Shown: piece by piece, positions 22,767 to 33,911 of the stretch | How the letters are laid out: each line of letters opens with the position of its first letter | Numbering within the stretch: position 1 is the first letter of the stretch | DNA from: Astrocystis sublimbata | Lineage: Eukaryota; Ascomycota; Sordariomycetes; Xylariales; Xylariaceae | Length of the DNA: 64,000 bases | Assembly (NCBI GenBank): GCA_022453515.1 | Contig: JAJNNY010000008.1 | Span: 434,001 to 498,000 of the forward strand | Direction: 5' to 3' | The notes under the pieces: model-generated | What the model was told of the DNA's origin: nothing | Seen by the model: only the letters and a program-made list of their open reading frames with translations | The model's database searches: none | Made by a program: the position numbers and the translations under genes

Positions 22767-24810
22767 ATGACTGTCAACAGCCAGTCACCATTCTCTCTGC
22801 GTCCGTGGCCGATTGGCGACAAGAAGCCCAAAAACCTGACCGAGTTCATCACGCGTGTCAATGCAGAGCCAGGCGGCTTCCGAACTCTCAATGAGGCTGA
22901 TCTACGTCGAGAGATCCAAGAGAGACAAGAGAAGCTAGAAAATGGCGATGACGATAGCATGGACATCGACGCCATCGACGACGATGACGACAACGACGAC
23001 GGAGAGGATATCGACGACGAGGTCGAGGAAATAAGTGGCAATACTTCCAAGGAGGCGCGCGAGAAAATCGTGAAAGACATAGAGTGCGTTTATCTATAGT
23101 TGTCTAGCCGAGTCCTTAACGAAGTACCTGGAACAGCAGACGCCGAGGCGAGTTGCCGCTAATCCAGCATATTGCAGATTCGCGTATCAGACCTCCATGC
23201 AGGCCCTCGATTCCATATCCCTCCTGCTCTCCAAAGAAGCCCCCGTTCAGGCCGGAACCACGCTTTCCACGACACTTCGTGACATAGTAGGCATTGGAAC
23301 CTTGGGGGCGTCCAAGCTCAAGGAGCCCAATGTCACAGAAGACCAAGTCCGAAATGACCTCTCTGTGGCAGCCGGATGGCGAGTCGTGGGGATCAACAAC
23401 ATGGTCGACTCGGTCCTCGCTGCAGCCAAGCGTCTCGAGAAAGAGATCGAGCTCGAGACCAAATACTGGGCCGACATACTGGATATTAGCGACAATGGCT
23501 GGACTGTTTGTTCATTTCCCCAGGAGCCATACACCTTAGGCGTACGTTTCGGGTTTTCCGAATCAACAAATGACTTCAGGAACAGCAGTATCGCACCCCT
23601 CATTCGAAGTGATGATGGGACTACAAAATTAGGAGTCGGCAGGCGGGGGGCAGGCACACAAAGAGTGCGCATCGGCGTGAGAGATAAAACCAGCGGCATG
23701 GTGACAGACCAGTCGCCGCTGCCCGGGCGGATGCCCGACGACGCGCCTCTGAAAGACCGGGTTCGCGAAGCAAGGGACACCATTTTCCACCAAGAGCTCT
23801 GGCACGAATTGAACCTGGAAGCACGTGAGCTAGGTGCTTACGACGTCTATTACGACGAACCGGCCGTCATATGGAAGCAGGGCCAAGAGACCGACTTTGT
23901 GTTCACGCTAGAAGATCTCGACGAGCAAGAGAATGTAGGCGCCAAATTCGCAGAAGGCACGCGCTCGGCGACGGCAGCCTATTCGTTTCTGCAATTTCTG
24001 CTATTCCAAAGCCATCGGCAGAACTATTACAAGCGAACATCATTATCGATATCGGCTCGTCAAGCTGACACAAACTCGACGAATAACATGCTACGTAGCT
24101 TCATGTCCCGCTTCGACTATTTCAGAAACGCAGCAAACTTTAACAGCCACCTGGATAAATTAGTACAAGCACTGCGGTATGCTGGCATGTCAACGGCAGG
24201 CTATTCAATCCTACCTCCTTCAAGCCCCTCTGCGACGGGAGCATCCCAAGTTCGCCATGCGCCCACTACGGAACTGCTCTGGGTCCAGCAACTCGTCTCC
24301 AATTTAGCCACCATTTATAAACTCACTCTCACACCAAGTGTGCGGATCTGGTGCCGTAGCCAAGGCTCCGCTCGCCCATCCATCAACACGTATTTCACTA
24401 TGAGTCTAAGAGACCCACATGCCAACAACAAGGACCAGTCACCAAGTCCACTGGAGGCCATATTCCCACCAGCGGAGTACTATGTCAACGTACTGGAAGC
24501 TGTGGATTATATCTACCGAGGCACTATTCGGGTCCTGGCACAACACCTCACCGAGACAATTGCCGAGAGGCTCTCAGACAACGATGTCCAGTACATGGAT
24601 GATATCTTTGGCATTGGAGTCGCGAGCAAAGGACGGACTGCGACGATTGATATTGAGGTTGTGGATGATAGAGTTGACGTTGTTTTGAAGGCGAATTTGC
24701 GTGGGGGAGCCAGCCGTTCGCGGATCTGGAGATGGGCATCCAACGGCCAGGATACTGGAGCAGAGAGTATGGAGGGCGTGGTGCTGAAGATCATGAAAGG
24801 GGAATTGTAG
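22767..24810 (+). CDS. med17: Mediator complex subunit 17 (Med17/Srb4)
   Basis: Two exons, 22767-23083 and 23178-24810, joined by a 94-nt GT-AG intron, give 649 residues. The start (SPFSLRPWPIGDKKPKNLTE, then FITRVN) is typical of fungal Med17. Residues about 55-90 are a strongly acidic Asp/Glu tract. Next comes a helical region (AYQTSMQALDSISLLLSKEA, then LSVAAGWRVVGINNMVDSVL) and a conserved strand-rich segment with LGVRFGFSES, RIGVRDK and RVREARDTIFHQELWHELNL. Med17 is the central subunit of the Mediator head module, bridging activators and RNA polymerase II in the nucleus. The intron removes the stop codon that ends the first open frame, and the length fits fungal Med17. Confidence 0.93.
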
Positions 24811-25607
24811 GTTGCGTATATAAGATATTCTAGTTCTTAAACGTATAGTAAATACATCTATATTATCTACTAAATTAAGCAAATGGCTATAATATATGTT
24901 ATGGGTATCTGCTGCTCTAGATGCTTTAGCAAGTTGGAATAGCCTTAGGATCAGTACAATTGAAATCATGCCCCAGAGAAGGCCACAGCTGTAGAAGGGG
25001 TTGTATTTATCTACCTACCCAGGTGCGTAGGTTAACAGTATGGGCCAAGCGTGTCTGCAGAGGCCTATATATGTAGAACTAGGCTACACTCTACCTTCCA
25101 ATCCTTTTGTGCTCATTCCATCTGCTCCTCGAACTGGTTTTACACTTTGATTAATGTTGTTCAACCCTGACATTGCCACACCTCCTACCGACAACAACGG
25201 CTAGTAGAACAACACATAATGCATCAATGTTCTTCGGAACGGCTCTACCGGGCCAAGCACATTGTTTGAGGTCATGCTTGAAATGTGCCCAATCTCTTTG
25301 TTCCCGTTGTACAGTCGCATTGTTGCTCGATTTCAATGCCAATGCTGATTGGTCAGTATGATAAACAGGAGTAGTGTTGGCAAGACCAAGTAATTGTTTT
25401 CATACAGACTTAACATGACTTATAGCATATAATCAGTATGGTGAGTTCCGTACATTCGGTGAATCTCCGAAAAGTAATTCCAACGCCCAGAAGAACAAGT
25501 ACGAAAACACGCAACGCATACGACACCATCTTGACTTTCCGAACTCCTAGATCCTTAACCTTTACAACAACAGAATAACGGAGGAAGAAAACAAAAAAGT
25601 CTCCACC
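24811..25607. other. Intergenic, no gene recognised
   Basis: AT-rich sequence directly after med17 (24820-24920) is its probable 3' untranslated region. A TACCTACC motif lies at 25012-25019. No further coding signal was seen. Confidence 0.5.
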
Positions 25608-26153
25608 ATGGCTTCTACTACTACAAGACCCTGGCTTGATTCGTTCCACCCTATCGTTCAAGCGTACGAGGGGAGATGTATACAGTCCCTGGAAACTGGG
25701 GAATGGCTTAACAAGCTCGAATGGATTAGCGATGAAACCGGCGAGGTAGGTCGCTGGGACGACGTGACTGCAGAAGACCTAGAAGCCTTGTGTATCATGT
25801 GCGCTCGAGGTACATTGTTAGACAACCGCATTCCCCACTTCGACCGTGTGCGTCGCCAACTTCGTGCCGCCGGGAAGCTAAGTAATGATCAGGACAAAGA
25901 GGTGAGATCGGTCAATGAGAAGCTTGTGAAGTTAGCGAACGCTGCGGCCAAGCAACTTCTTCTCATGGGCCTTATAAGTTCGGATCACTCTCTATACGAA
26001 TACGTCATTGGGAGAGGCATACAATTGATGGAATTGCACTCTGCACATCTTGCACATATTGAGTGGATCGAGGCATGGGCAGAGAATGATCCTGAGAACG
26101 TATACGGCCTTGTAACCGACGCGAGAGCGTTTCCCGATGTGCACTTCGATTAA
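25608..26153 (+). CDS. Hypothetical 181-residue protein
   Basis: This is an intronless frame with a near-perfect fungal start context (CCACCATGGCT). The product is soluble, mostly helical by composition, and acidic. Notable segments are LNKLEWISDETGEVGRWDDV, DLEALCIMCARGTLL and ELHSAHLAHIEWIEAWAEND. It has no signal peptide, membrane helix or cysteine pattern. I do not recognise a family. It lies about 2.3 kb from the pogo-type transposon and 0.8 kb downstream of med17, in what looks like an accessory interval. The start context and smooth composition argue for a real gene, but expression is unproven and an upstream or downstream exon cannot be excluded. Confidence 0.55.
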   Translation: MASTTTRPWLDSFHPIVQAYEGRCIQSLETGEWLNKLEWISDETGEVGRWDDVTAEDLEALCIMCARGTLLDNRIPHFDRVRRQLRAAGKLSNDQDKEVRSVNEKLVKLANAAAKQLLLMGLISSDHSLYEYVIGRGIQLMELHSAHLAHIEWIEAWAENDPENVYGLVTDARAFPDVHFD

Positions 26154-26974
26154 GTAGAGTTTCTCAGAGAATGATCCCGATATTGGCTTGGGATTACCCG
26201 GTCTCGCCACTGGCGATTTCGATGAATCTAAAAATTCACCCCCGAGGAATCACTAGATGTCATCACTCTGTACATATTGGAAGTTACAATGTTTCATTAT
26301 CACAATTCGTTGCTTTACCTGGCTGTAAGGAGCTTAAAGAGATTGAAAAAGATGAGGAGAGAAGAGAAGACACATGCAATATCAAAATACTATGTTTTGG
26401 CCCATATTCGATTTCACGACCTAGACAATAATACTAGTCTTCACTTTGAAAGAGCTCGGTGCTTGCACCTTGTTGACATGACTGTGTTTATGACCCGGTG
26501 TATTGATTGAATATTAGTGACAAGCTCTTTGTTATTGTTGACCAAAGTTAGCTTGACTGTCAAACGTGAGTATAGCGCCGCCAAAAAAGACTGACTTCGT
26601 TATCTGAGAGGTACCCCTATAGCGTGAAGCTATAGAAGCGAGTCCACGATTTTTCAAGACGCGCACGCTCCAAGCTGAGTCGAGCGATCGATCGGTTGTA
26701 GATAAAGCTTGTAGACGGACAAACTTGTTCAAATCTTCATAATTGTAATCATGGAGTAATATAAAGTCTGCAGAAGTGACGAGCTGTTGACTGGCATCGC
26801 TTACTGTACCATTATATACATACATGATATGCTAATACTGAACGCCACTGGCAATGTTAATAGTAGTTAACAATCTGATATTAGCATTTTATGGATTGGC
26901 ATTGAACGCTGTGTCTTGAGACATTCATCCATTTTTGCAATGCAGCTCCAACCACCAATCGCACCTGCACCATC
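26154..26974. other. Convergent intergenic region
   Basis: This region lies between the 3' ends of two unrecognised genes. Frames below 100 codons on both strands show no supported coding signal. Confidence 0.5.
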
Positions 26975-27778
26975 TTATTTACCCTTGTCTTCATCCGGCA
27001 GGTCTTCAATGTAGATAACATGTGCCCCTAACCTCTCCACCATCGTATTTCTGAGACATTTCCTGAAACAGCCCAGATATCGTGCATCGCGGAATCCCTC
27101 AAACCTCATGATTCTGTCAACAAAGACGATAAATATCCATTCCTCCTCAGCCGACGTTGTAAAAGCGCAGTGGCGAAGAGCGGACAGCAACTTCAGAAGG
27201 GTTATGACATCCATGAGGGTGGCTTCGCGAGATCCTGGAACTAATAATATCCCAGGTGCATCATTTTGCGGGCTTCCCTGTTCCAGCCTCGCTATTTCTT
27301 GGTAGGCGATTGCACAAGCCGCCTCTCTAGCGTTCTTCATCTCTTCATATGTTATGAACGTTACACAGTCGACAATCCAACGAATCAAAGTGCTGAGAAG
27401 CACTCTCAGGACCTGCAGACAGTCCCGAGTCGCAACAACATCTTCTGGTACGGTCAAATAGATGTTCGCTGAGTTTTTAATGCGACCCGGTATCTGTTTT
27501 TGTTGGCGAAAGAGGTGAGCAATAATGTGCTTCGCCAGGCGCTGGTCGACGTTGAGCTCAGATGTGCCGGGGTCGCTCGTCATAACCGATCGTTCGATCT
27601 CTTTAAAAATGGGCAAGATATTTATCTGCACGGCATTGTCGATTTTGTTGCAAGACTCATCTTGGACGTACGGTTCCAGAGCCGTGCAAGTGACCCAAAG
27701 GTCTTCAAAATGAAGCGGGATCTTTATCATGATGGGCTTGTCCGGCTCTGGAGGCGAGATTTCCGAGAATAGACACAT
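26975..27778 (-). CDS. Hypothetical 267-residue protein
   Basis: This is a single open frame on the minus strand starting MCLFSEISPPEPDKPIMIKI. Composition is mixed alpha/beta with several hydrophobic stretches (LQVLRVLLSTLIRWIVDCVT, near residue 125; EEEWIFIVFVDRIMRF, near 220), but none is a convincing isolated membrane helix. Seven or eight cysteines are scattered without a pattern. No catalytic motif or known domain is recognised. It faces the hypothetical gene at 25608 convergently, and its 5' end lies 705 bp from the transposon. A longer gene with further 5' exons is possible, since the start context (TTAAGATG) is only fair. Confidence 0.5.
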   Translation of the reverse strand: MCLFSEISPPEPDKPIMIKIPLHFEDLWVTCTALEPYVQDESCNKIDNAVQINILPIFKEIERSVMTSDPGTSELNVDQRLAKHIIAHLFRQQKQIPGRIKNSANIYLTVPEDVVATRDCLQVLRVLLSTLIRWIVDCVTFITYEEMKNAREAACAIAYQEIARLEQGSPQNDAPGILLVPGSREATLMDVITLLKLLSALRHCAFTTSAEEEWIFIVFVDRIMRFEGFRDARYLGCFRKCLRNTMVERLGAHVIYIEDLPDEDKGK

Positions 27779-28482
27779 CTTAATTGTCTGTAAGTCACTA
27801 GAGGTGTTCGAGGTTAGGGTGGGAGCTCCTTACCTTGATGGGAGTCTTTATAGTGATGTAGTGATGTTGGATGATAATAGCTGTCGAATGTATGGCTGTG
27901 GTTGGAAGGTCAAGGTGTGGTTGATTGCTACGAAATTGGGATGCGAGAATGGTGGTATTGTGTACTTGAACACTTCAATGGTTGGCCAGTATTCATATAG
28001 TAACACACACCATGCTGTTCTTGAAGATATAAGAATGCACTGTTGGGTTGACTGGTTATTTAGATGGGAGACAGAGGGAAACAGGACCACATGTATAACA
28101 CTTAAATAGAGCTTCCAAATAGAGTTTCATAATAAGAGTTTCCCTCAAACCTCAATTTTACATGCAATGCCTATGGAACTGTCTGTCATGTGGATAGCGT
28201 TCCATCATGCATATATAGATATATATCTTTCGTGTTGCGGGTATTCTGGTGCTATCCGCTTCCGTATTGATATGTCGCAAACCTTCTTGTTATCGATGAG
28301 TTCGTGATTTGAAGACACCTGCGACCTTGTCAGTTCCATCGTACTCGGCATGACGTCGGACGACTTTTAAAGGCTCGGATAATAATTTTTGGCTCTCAAA
28401 GACAGAGCAGTTGGCCTGAAAACCTGCAGAACTCTCGGGCGGTAATTAGAGCGAAAGCTCTTCGATATTTGGTGAACTACTA
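27779..28482. other. Interval between hypothetical gene and transposon
   Basis: No gene is supported. A plus-strand frame (27729-28109) overlaps the 5' end of the 267-residue gene and has no motif. The stretch ends at the left TA target dinucleotide (28481-28482) of the transposon. Confidence 0.45.
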
Positions 28483-30409
28483 AGCAAACCCCCCCTGTCA
28501 CGGACCATCCCATCACGGACCACCTAATTAAAAATCGCACCTGTTGAATCAACATTAAATTTTACCACCAAAAACAACCAAACTAGCTATTTTTTGCGCC
28601 TGAATTGATTCCCTAGTTCCTGCTGACTATAATGCACTCTTCTGTATCTGTTAGCTCCCTCTCCATGACCTCTGCGTCGCTTGCTTCGTCCTCATATACC
28701 ACCCTACCCCTTAGCTGTCTCTTGGCCTTGCGGATGTCAGCCATGCGAATGAAACGTTGCCCAGGCGTGAGAGTTACCTTCTGGCGGACCTTCTTAGCCT
28801 TATTTTCCAATTTCGTAGTTAAATAGGCAACCTGCGCCTCGAGGTTCGCGATTTTGCTAGCCTGTTGGTCTAGGGCCTTACTAGCCTTCCTAGTAAACAG
28901 GCGTTGTGACGGAAGATTGAAAGTAGCGTCGGTCGTAGCCAATTTTTGAATACTTTTACGTAGTTCCTGGCCTCCAGAGGGCGTTTTAATAGGCGTTGGG
29001 GCTATCTCTGCTAGAAAGTCGGGGGTTGATTCTCTCGCAGGTGCTGCAGGTGTAGTTGGCTGGCTTCGGGCAACACCCACGTCTTCTAAGATGACATATT
29101 TCGATGATAAAGGCTTCGCTCGATCACGCGGCCATATCCCCGAGGTTCTCCAGGCATTTTGATCACTTGAGAAGTCAGTACTTCAACCCTAGCCTGCCGG
29201 TACGCGATAAGCATGTCCTTCTTTGAAGGCTTTAACCCGAGGCGTGCGTTTGGACCCTCCCTGACCAAGACCCTCAGCTTTTTTTTTTTAGTAAACCGAA
29301 GACTCCGACGTCTAGAACCTGTACGACGTGGCTGCAGTGTGGTTCATAAAATACGAGCCATATCTTATTTGACAGACAGAGCCATGAAAAGTCGTCATTA
29401 GTATGCGAGTCATGGCCATCACAGACTAAAACTACCCATTTGTTGCCGTGATAGGTACGTATATGGGGGATAAAGATGTCTGATATCCAATCCAAAGCTG
29501 TTGGATTGCTCGTCCACCCCCTGGGAGAGCATTTAAACCGCCAGTCTTCAAAAAGACCACGATTTACGTCGGGAAACCACTGGCTTTGGACATCGGCCCC
29601 CTTGAAAATGACCAGCGGCGGGAGGGCTACCCCGTCATAGCCCACACACTCCAAGGCAGTGATCCATTCGCCTCGCTCGACGTCTTTTTTCAAAGCGACG
29701 TGGTTCTTAGCTTCGGAAATCACCCAATGGTCGCCCCCAACACCCTGGCCAATGCCCATTTCGTCGGTATTGTAGTAGCGTTCAGGAGGGATATTAACCA
29801 GCTCCGGAGCATCGAGTCGATCGAAAAAGAGGTGGATATTAGAGACTGTAGCACCGTTGACACGGCTATAGTTGATGATTTTGGATCTACTGGACTTGAT
29901 CGCCTCGTTTCTGGCCAAAAAACCGGCATGCCACTCCTTCCCTATAGCGTGAGAGGACCCGGATGCATTAACTAGTCGCTGGGCCATGAACCGAAACTTG
30001 GTAAGCGCTGGCGCAAAGCCCAACCTGGCCTGACCAACAGCCCAATCGGCCAATTGGGTCTCGAGAAATGGTGAGAGGACTTGCAGCTTGGCGTACGTCT
30101 CCTTTCTGGTAGGTATACCACGAAGGCGGCGGTTGAGATACGACCGGGGAGTATCCCACTTTCGCGCGGCTTCTCGGACAGCCATCCCGAGCTTTACATC
30201 GCGTATTGCAGCGTATGCGCGCTGCTGCAGATCCAAAGAGGACATTTCGATAAAGAGGAGAGAGACGCCGATCAATCGATAGTAAAATAGAGTGCTAAGA
30301 AGTAAAATTTGTTGAGAAATTTAAGATTGTATGAACCAGGGTGAGCGCGTTTGTGGGGCAAAACGTGGTGGTCCGTGATGGGATGGTCCGTGACAGGGGG
30401 GGTTTGCTT
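28483..30409 (-). mobile_element. Pogo/Fot1-type DNA transposon with perfect 42-bp TIRs
   Basis: A 1927-bp element flanked by TA (28481-28482 and 30410-30411). The terminal inverted repeats are identical over 42 bp: 28483-28524 starts AGCAAACCCCCCCTGTCACG, and 30368-30409 is its exact reverse complement, including a run of seven C/G. Each TIR contains two copies of CACGGACCA, a plausible transposase-binding repeat. The empty site would read CTAG, with the TA duplicated. Perfect TIRs and the near-full transposase within suggest recent insertion. The element occupies the interval between the 267-residue gene and the etr1 promoter. Confidence 0.95.
28613..30245 (-). pseudogene. Pogo-like DDE transposase, interrupted by two 1-nt frameshifts
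   Basis: Read from the ATG at 30245, the frame begins MSSLDLQQRAYAAIRDVK with a helix-turn-helix region (VREAARKWDTPRSYLNRRL). A CENP-B-like second domain and the DDE catalytic core follow: YYNTDEMGIGQG (first Asp), VVLVCDGHDSH (second) and VVQVLDVGVFGLLKK (third), the usual pogo/Fot1 pattern. The frame breaks at a run of 11 T/A (29279-29289) and again at TTTT (29157-29160). The continuation is plain in the other frames: LGLKPSKKDMLIAYRQARVE, then SQPTTPAAPARESTPDFLAE and a coiled-coil tail. Each break equals loss of one A on the coding strand. Without them the protein would be about 544 residues, the normal family size. Either the copy is recently inactivated or the homopolymers are miscalled. 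Confidence 0.9.
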
Positions 30410-30411
30410 AG

Positions 30412-31193
30412 TGGATATCTGCGAATAATGAGAATGTTCATCCTAAAGGCAACTACTGCAGTCAAATAATAACAAACTCTGCAAGATCTTCAGCCAGCGG
30501 CGAGATCACGCAAGTATGTAGGCCTTCAAGCCCCTTAGACCTTTCGGACTCGGAGTTGACGAGGTCGGCTTATGATTGGCCCCCCTGCTATCTTTCTTCG
30601 TGTCGATTCTCGTCTTTCTAACTGAGAGTGTGAGTCAACTCCAGTCTTGCCACGGAAGAGTTAAATACTGTGACCAAATCTATGTCGATTTGATGTCGAT
30701 TTGATGGAATTGCGGCTGTCACAATGGGCATGAGGAGGAAGAGGGAAAAGCGGTTGCTGTAAACCGGACCCGGGGCCGGAAACATGGGCCCATGGGGGAT
30801 TCGCGCGGCCAATGGTGGACGCCAATTGGAGGGCGGGCCGAGGGGAGCTGTGGTGGGGCCGCGTGTTGGAGCTCGACCTACTCCCCCATCTCCTACTGCC
30901 GCGTTGGAGAAGCCCCACGTCATACCTTCGGTACTGAAGAGGTATTACAGCGCAACGCAGCCCGCCAGCTTCCAACCTGTATAGCGGGATACCATACCTA
31001 CCTACTTCTTGTACCTATCTACCACCTGGGCAACAATTGCATTGTCGATGTTTCTTTTCATGCCCATTTAAGGATCGAGATAAAAGTCACGTATTGCAAT
31101 TGCATCCTGCGCATGCGCACATCAGCATCAATACCGAACCCAAACCCCACCTCTTTCGCCTACGGCGTCTTCTCCAAGACTCAGCAAACCGGC
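30412..31193. promoter_or_regulatory. Upstream region of etr1
   Basis: No gene is recognised. The 200 bp before the start contain TACCTACCTACTT and TACCTATCTACC motifs (about 30995-31024). Overlapping GC-rich frames near 30790-30980 have no family resemblance. Confidence 0.4.
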
Positions 31194-32536
31194 ATGGCCA
31201 CCGCCAGAGCCTCCGGCGCCCTGATGCTCCGCACATCCCTTCTCCGACCTTCGTCTTCGGCCCTACGATATAGATGCGGGCACATAGCGGGAGGCGCAAC
31301 GTCCTTGTCATCGACGAGTACAAAAGGCGTGGCGTCCGTGCGTTGGAAGTCGGGTCCGTACGGCTACACACAAGCGAAGGCCCTCGTGTTCAGCCAATAT
31401 GGGGAGCCCAAAGATGCATTGAAGTGAGCTTCACCCTCATACCTCTATTTATTAATAACAAAGGCGTATCGCAACGGTTTTGCTAATCACCGACGCGCGC
31501 CAGACTCCACACCCACTCCATATCCCCCTCCCTGCCCCCCGACTCGATCCTCCTGCGCACCCTCGCCGCCTCCATCAACCCCGCCGACGTGAACCTGATC
31601 CAAGGGACCTACGGCACCAAGCCGTCCTTCTCCTCGCTAATCGGCACCTCCGAGCCGTCGGCCCTGCCCGGCAACGAAGGCGTCTTCGAAATCGCCTCGT
31701 CCCCGCCGTCCGCCTCCGGCTTGCAAAAAGGCGACTGGGTGATCCCCTCCAAAACAGGTTTCGGCACCTGGCGCACGCACGCCGTGGCGCCCGTCGAGGG
31801 CGTCATCAAGGTGCAGAAGGAAGGCCTCACGCCCACGCAGGTCGGCACCGTCAGCGTCAACCCGTGTTCCGCGTACCGCATGCTGCGCGACTACGCCACG
31901 CCCCCCTTGCGCGAGGGGGACTGGTTCATTCAGAACGGGGCGAACTCAGGTGTGGGGCGGGCCGCGATACAGTTGGGACGACTGTGGGGGTATAGGAGTA
32001 TCAACGTCGTCCGCGCACGCGAGAAGGAAGAGGATACGAAGGCGCTGAAGGACGAGCTGAAGGCCCTTGGCGCCGACCACGTCGTCACGGAAGAAGAGTT
32101 CCTGGCGCGCGAGTTCAAGGATTCGGTCAAGGAGTGGACGCAGGGCAGTGGTGGCGGGGTGCGCCTTGGACTCAACTGTGTGGGCGGCAAGTCCGCGCAG
32201 ACGATTGCCAAGACACTTGGCTTAAGCGGGACTATGGTCACCTATGGCGGCATGGCAAGACAGCCTGTTGCTCTGCCTACGGGGCTGCTGATCTTCAAGG
32301 ACTTGCGGTTTGTCGGGTTTTGGTTGAGTCGTTGGGCGGATGGCGATAAGGCGGCGAAGACGCAGACGGTGAACGAGATACTGGACCTCATTCGCGGTGG
32401 CAAGTTTAGGGATACACCAGTCGTGGATGTTCCCTGGAGTTGGGACACGGAGGAGAGTGTGTTGAGGGAGGCGGCACAGGGCACGTTGGAGGGGTTCAGG
32501 GCTGGGAAGGGCGTGTTTGTGTTTGGGGAGACGTGA
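31194..32536 (+). CDS. etr1: Mitochondrial trans-2-enoyl thioester reductase (Etr1/MECR)
   Basis: Two exons, 31194-31423 and 31504-32536, around an 80-nt GT-AG intron, give 420 residues. The N-terminus (about 55 residues) is rich in Arg, Ser and Ala and lacks acidic residues, as expected for a mitochondrial presequence. The mature part is a medium-chain reductase: SINPADVNLIQGTYGTKP carries the catalytic Tyr of the Etr1 branch, PGNEGVFEI follows, and QNGANSGVGRAAIQLGR is the NADPH-binding glycine-rich motif. VTYGGMARQPVALPTGLLIF and FKDLRFVGFWLSRW are also typical. The enzyme does the last reduction of mitochondrial type II fatty acid synthesis, which supplies lipoic acid precursors and supports respiration. 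I chose the ATG at 31194 because it gives the presequence; upstream frames have no similarity. Confidence 0.93.
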
Positions 32537-33214
32537 AGTGTGTGTGTATTTATTGAGTGTTACGGATGTATATTGAATGGATACGAAATGCATAGCATCT
32601 AGTCGTTGTCGAGGAACCCACAACGATCTAGCTCACGAGTTACTCCTTTCATCTAAATGACTTCCAATGAGAGGAATCCAGGCCTCAGAAGCTGGTTAGT
32701 CGAGGAATCTCATCAGCTTGCAGGCGCGTCAATCTTGTGTGTAGAAACGCATGTCATGTAAGTGTGCATTGTCTCATAGTCCCCCTCTCCAGTACACCTC
32801 CCACACCGTCTAAATGTTCTTGCGATCCATATCAGAGAAATGCCAAACGAGAAGCAAATGCAAAGACACCCAACACCCGGACCCTCCCCTCTTATGCGAG
32901 GCCTCCACCCATTCACAAGGTCCCTTCTGATCTCCTCGTCAACGATAGATGCTCTGAAAGCGTGACTTAAGAATACATTCCGCTGCATCGTCTCCTGATT
33001 CAAAAACCCCCTTCGTTCGACTTCTGGCTTCCACGCCATCAAAGTCCAGAGCTGGGGCGGAGGCAAGAGTCGAGTGGACGTGGGCCAGTAATTCCAATAA
33101 GTAATGCTGGCAGGCATCTTAAATGTATTCGTCCTCAGAGAAGATCCCGCTTGTCTCAATTGCGTGTTGGTCTCCTAGGAAAATCCAATACTGTTCCCCA
33201 ATTCGCCCCCTTTC
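32537..33214. other. Convergent intergenic region (etr1 / ubc13)
   Basis: This interval contains the two 3' untranslated regions. A minus-strand frame of 148 codons (32713-33159) lies wholly inside it, directly after the ubc13 stop, and shows no motif. Confidence 0.5.
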
Positions 33215-33911
33215 TTATTTGGCCGCAGGCGTGGCATACTTGGCGGTCCATTCCTTGGCGGTTGCGATGGCCTTTTCCTCGTTCTCAAGCCAGCTCTTTG
33301 CGACATCGGCGGCTAGGGGGTCCTCGGGGTTCGGAGCGCCGAGGAGGGCCTGGATGGAGAGAAGGATCGTGCGGATTTGAAGGGCGGGTGACCAGTTATC
33401 TGGGGTTCAAGGCGTTAATACGGTCTATGAGAGAGACACAACAGTAGGGCTGGCATTCGTTGGACGTCGAGCTTACTCTTCAGCACATCCAGACAGATGC
33501 GACCAAGCTTGTCGACATTAGGGTGATAAATCTTTGTCAAGAAGCGGATCTTGGGCGGGACCATCGGGTAGTCATCTGTGAGGAACAGCTCGAGCTTGAA
33601 GATGCCGCCTGTTCTCCCATAGCATGGTTCATTAGTAATGTTGTCCGATCCACGGCGCACCCGACGCGCTATAGTGAGACATGTCAAAAGCAAGGCGGAG
33701 CTGAGCATACCTTCGTATGGTGATCCGGAGGGGCCGTATATCTCGACGTCGAAGTACCGCAGGTTGTCCTCGTGGGGCACAGCACTGATGCCGGGGACAC
33801 TGGAGACAAAAGATGAGCCAATGGATCGGACAGGGAACTCGTGATTCATGGCGCATACGGCTCCGAGTTGAGACGCTCCGTCTCCTTTATGATGCGCTTG
33901 GACAACGCCAT
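33215..33911 (-). CDS. ubc13: Ubiquitin-conjugating enzyme E2 Ubc13
   Basis: Four exons on the minus strand: 33911-33859, 33799-33711, 33608-33477 and 33399-33215. They give 152 residues, exactly the usual Ubc13 size. Key segments are [56 protein letters not shown] with the HPN motif, and [19 protein letters not shown] containing the active-site Cys. The C-terminus reads [12 protein letters not shown]. With an Mms2-type partner, Ubc13 builds Lys63-linked ubiquitin chains in DNA-damage tolerance. The three introns (59, 102 and 77 nt) each have GT-AG ends and restore the frame across in-frame stops. The gene is divergent from mtc5. Confidence 0.95.

Noticed and set aside
32713..33159. Minus-strand frame of 148 codons after ubc13
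   Set aside because: It lies wholly in the expected ubc13 3' untranslated region, with no motif.
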